The notes under the pieces: model-generated
What the model saw: the letters and a program-made list of their open reading frames with translations, nothing else
The model's database searches: none
Told to the model about the DNA's origin: nothing
Program-made: the position numbers and the translations under genes
Part shown: positions 61,891-64,000 of the stretch, one piece after another
Layout: every line of letters begins with the position of its first letter
Numbering within the stretch: the stretch's first letter is position 1
Assembly (NCBI GenBank): GCA_963931635.1
Contig: OZ007034.1
Span: forward strand, 1,674,001-1,738,000
DNA from: Caccoplasma sp905210875
Lineage (GTDB): Bacteria > Bacteroidota > Bacteroidia > Bacteroidales > UBA11471
Direction of reading: 5' to 3'
DNA length: 64,000 nt

Positions 61891-61964
61891 GAATAATATA
61901 TTGAACGTTTGATTATTCGATAATTGTTCTGATAGAAGCAAAGGTATGTATAAGTGTTATTGAG

Positions 61965-61990
61965 CCGCGCCCTGTATCGAAAGGGTGCGG
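61965..61990 (+). terminator. Terminator-like hairpin after the apgM-type gene
   Basis: A 9-bp GC-rich stem with one G.U (61965-61973 with 61982-61990) lies 74 bases after the stop and is followed by only TTTG. It probably limits read-through into thrC. Confidence 0.6.
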
Positions 61991-62322
61991 TTTGATAATA
62001 AAATGGAAGGTGTATCGGTGTCTACGTGTTGAACTCTGTGCCGGTAGTGTGCTCCCGGTTTTTGCAGATGAAGCGATTTTTATGAACAAATTTTCCTTCA
62101 TTCTCGATTTAGATGTCGCTATCTGGGCAGAAGCTTGTCGGGAAGGCACTCATGGCACGAAACAGTAAATGTTGCGACCAAAATCGATGGTGATAGGTTA
62201 ATAAATATTTAAATGCTTTTTGTATAAAGAAAGAAAACATTTGTTGGAGATTTTCAAGAATTAACGCCGCAGGTCGGGTGTAAAAAGAGAATCTTTTAAG
62301 TCTCTGTTCTCAAAAAAAATTT

Positions 62323-62330
62323 TACCTTTG
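62323..62330 (+). promoter_or_regulatory. -7 promoter element of thrC
   Basis: TACCTTTG lies 75 bases before the thrC ATG. The short leader has a 7-codon frame (MSQKKIR) without Thr enrichment. Confidence 0.55.
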
Positions 62331-62405
62331 TATCGGTGGCAAGAGAATTTCAGCCATCTTTTCTCCTTGGTTGTATGTCACAGAAAAAAATAAGATAAAG
62401 ACACT

Positions 62406-63707
62406 ATGCTATATTACAGTACCAATAAACAGACACCTCCTGCCTCACTCGAAGAGGCTGTGATTAAAGGGCTCGCTCCCGACAAGGGATTGTATATGCC
62501 CGAGAAGATAAAACGTCTCCCGCCGGCTTTTTTCCACAACATGGGAGAGATGTCTCTGCAAGAAATCTCGTTCATAGTGGCCGAGGCCTTTTTTGGAGAA
62601 GATGTTGAGGCCGATGTATTGAAAAACATCGTTTACGATACCCTCAGTTTCGATATACCCTTGGTGCCGGTACACGACTCGATATACAGTCTCGAACTTT
62701 TTCACGGTCCCACTTTGGCATTTAAAGATGTCGGAGCCCGCTTCATGGCCCGCTTGCTTGGATATTTTATCAAAAAAGAAGGCGAGAAAGAGGTGAATGT
62801 GCTGGTGGCTACCTCGGGCGATACCGGCAGTGCCGTGGCCAACGGTTTCCTCGGTGTGCCCGGTATTCATGTATATGTGCTTTACCCCAAAGGAAAGGTG
62901 AGTGAGATTCAGGAGAAACAGTTTACCACGCTGGGCCGCAATATTACGGCCCTTGAAATCGACGGTACGTTCGACGACTGTCAGGCATTGGTAAAGAACG
63001 CTTTTATGGACAAGGACCTGAACAAAATGATGCATCTCACGTCGGCCAATTCCATCAATGTGGTCCGTTTCCTGCCGCAGTCGTTCTACTATTTCTATGC
63101 TTATGCACAGTTGCTTCGTCGGGACATCTCCGACAATGTGGTGATGTGTGTGCCCAGTGGAAACTTTGGTAACATTACCGCCGGCCTTTTTGCCAAGCGC
63201 ATGGGGTTGCCCGTGAAGCGGTTCATTGCTGCCAATAACCGCAACGATATTTTCCTGCATTATCTCCGCACGGGCGTGTATGAGCCCAAACCTTCTGTCG
63301 CCACCCTGGCCAATGCCATGGACGTAGGTGCCCCCAGCAATTTTGCCCGGGTACTCGACCTCTACGGAGGGTCGCACGATGCCATTTGTGCCGATATCAG
63401 CGGAGCGGCTTATAGCGATAACCAGATACGCGAAACACTGGCCGACGTCTACCGTCGCCATCACTATCTGCTCGACCCGCATGGAACATGTGGTTACCGA
63501 GCCCTGGTCGAAGGGTTGAAGCCCGGAGAGATCGGTGTCTTTCTCGAAACCGCTCATCCGGCCAAGTTCCTGACTACGGTCGAAGAGATTATTGGCGAAC
63601 CGGTTGCCGTGCCCAGTGCGTTGCAACGGTTTATGCAGGGGAAGAAACGCAGTGTCGAACTGTCGGCCGACTTTACCCACTTCAAACGCTATCTTCTGGG
63701 AAAATAA
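62406..63707 (+). CDS. thrC: Threonine synthase
   Basis: The 433-residue PLP enzyme converts O-phosphohomoserine to threonine. The PLP lysine is Lys107 in GPTLAFKDVGARFM, and the phosphate-binding ATSGDTGSAVANG near 138 and SANSINVVRFLPQSFYYF near 215 are typical of the E. coli/yeast-type branch. Length matches that branch (about 430). It completes the pathway begun by thrA and the apgM-type protein. A strong terminator follows. Confidence 0.97.
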   Translation: MLYYSTNKQTPPASLEEAVIKGLAPDKGLYMPEKIKRLPPAFFHNMGEMSLQEISFIVAEAFFGEDVEADVLKNIVYDTLSFDIPLVPVHDSIYSLELFHGPTLAFKDVGARFMARLLGYFIKKEGEKEVNVLVATSGDTGSAVANGFLGVPGIHVYVLYPKGKVSEIQEKQFTTLGRNITALEIDGTFDDCQALVKNAFMDKDLNKMMHLTSANSINVVRFLPQSFYYFYAYAQLLRRDISDNVVMCVPSGNFGNITAGLFAKRMGLPVKRFIAANNRNDIFLHYLRTGVYEPKPSVATLANAMDVGAPSNFARVLDLYGGSHDAICADISGAAYSDNQIRETLADVYRRHHYLLDPHGTCGYRALVEGLKPGEIGVFLETAHPAKFLTTVEEIIGEPVAVPSALQRFMQGKKRSVELSADFTHFKRYLLGK

Positions 63708-63728
63708 ATTTTCCCGGCTCAAAATATC

Positions 63729-63765
63729 AGGAGGCAAACCTGCAGCAGGGTTTGCCTCCTTTTTT
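63729..63765 (+). terminator. Intrinsic terminator of thrC
   Basis: A perfect 12-bp stem (63729-63740 with 63749-63760, 8-base loop) is followed by a T run to 63765, 21 bases after the stop. Confidence 0.92.
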
Positions 63766-63846
63766 ATCCGAAACGGCATCTCGAAGATAAGATGAGAGTG
63801 TGGCAACATCTTTCTTTTGTGATAGCCACACGTTTATAGGTTGTGA

Positions 63847-64000
63847 TTAAGAGTCCAAACGCTTCCGGTGGTTGTGATACCAGTGGCGACGCAGCAGATA
63901 GTCGGCCAGGAGCAGTATGCCGGCGAGCGACGCCACTCCGTAGTATGGCAAGCTTTCTGTCATGAAGAATTTTGCCCGTCCTTTCATGGAGGCAAACATC
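63847..64000 (-). CDS. C-terminal end of a membrane protein, cut by the window edge
   Basis: On the minus strand a frame is open from base 64000 to the TAA at 63849-63847, giving about 51 residues that end in a single hydrophobic helix (YYGVASLAGILLLADYLL) and a basic tail RRHWYHNHRKRLDS. This is the pattern of a C-terminal membrane anchor with the tail in the cytoplasm. An ATG at 63999 exists, but the gene probably starts further right, outside the window. Family not recognised. Confidence 0.5.
   Translation of the reverse strand, partial: MFASMKGRAKFFMTESLPYYGVASLAGILLLADYLLRRHWYHNHRKRLDS

Larger units (their letters stand above)
61891..62405. other. 515-base intergenic region between apgM-type gene and thrC
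   Basis: It contains the hairpin at 61965-61990 and, near its end, the thrC -7 element TACCTTTG at 62323-62330. A minus-strand frame at 61913-62149 has no recognisable protein character. Such a long gap inside a biosynthetic cluster suggests that thrC is controlled separately. Confidence 0.5.

Noticed and set aside
61939..61946. A minus-strand TACCTTTG promoter-like element after the apgM-type gene
   Set aside because: It would transcribe antisense into the apgM-type gene and no minus-strand gene follows nearby. The motif is short enough to occur by chance.
61913..62149. A 78-codon minus-strand frame between the apgM-type gene and thrC
   Set aside because: It contains the hairpin at 61965-61990, has no recognisable protein features and no neighbours on its strand.
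62360..62405. A possible second leader peptide before thrC (MSQKKIR)
   Set aside because: It has no Thr or regulatory codon enrichment and no hairpin pair.
1..64000. tRNA and rRNA genes
   Set aside because: I looked in the intergenic gaps and saw no cloverleaf pattern or rRNA-like sequence; a tRNAscan-SE run would settle it.

Overview
The window comes from the chromosome of a member of the Bacteroidales (phylum Bacteroidota). Promoters are of the TTTG / TAnnTTTG type, Shine-Dalgarno sequences are weak, and the gene content is typical of the order: NamZ (DUF1343), PCMD, DUF4831, DUF3332, the PorW/PorX pair, an asnA-type asparagine synthetase, NADP-type glutamate dehydrogenase and a one-chain pyruvate:ferredoxin oxidoreductase. 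A genus such as Barnesiella or Coprobacter is possible but is only a guess.

Bases 1 to about 6000 are the end of an integrated mobile element, probably a CTnDOT-like conjugative element. A leftward operon encodes a DUF4942-like protein, a 1000-residue adenine methylase-helicase fusion, an ArdA-like antirestriction protein and small unknown proteins. Upstream lies a roughly 178-base nested hairpin, then a 40-residue Arg/Cys-rich ORF, two tandem hairpins and a GTATCTTTGC sequence that fits the CTnDOT-type attachment core. The chromosome resumes with namZ at 6355.

6355-16460 holds envelope and housekeeping genes: namZ, an outer-membrane barrel, a PCMD lipoprotein, prs, a GH13 amylase with a Dabb protein, an esterase, a DUF3332 lipoprotein, overlapping TM2/DUF2752 genes and asnA. 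16715-26893 holds metA-rlhA and purH followed by the mreB-mreC-mreD-mrdA-rodA elongasome operon. 26994-36278 holds gdhA, aroA, an orphan metal permease, porW, porX, tsaE and an Imm17-like gene.

36362-41491 is one 1709-residue secreted protein built from a PCMD-like head, a cadherin-like domain, sixteen alternating Ig-like and MBG-type repeats and a type IX-like C-terminal domain. It is followed by an AAA ATPase, the oxidoreductase nifJ, a small barrel protein, DUF4831, nnr, hpt, adk, obgE, pgeF, an OmpH-like lipoprotein, pepD and a GH28 enzyme.

58023-63707 is the threonine pathway: a 15-codon Thr-rich leader ORF, thrA, an apgM-type protein that probably acts as homoserine kinase, and thrC with its own promoter. 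Long inverted repeats sit between convergent genes and look like bidirectional terminators. The most unusual material is the structured-RNA-like segment at the mobile-element end (5488-5939), the methylase-helicase operon, the threonine leader and the giant repeat protein. I saw no rRNA, tRNA or CRISPR array.
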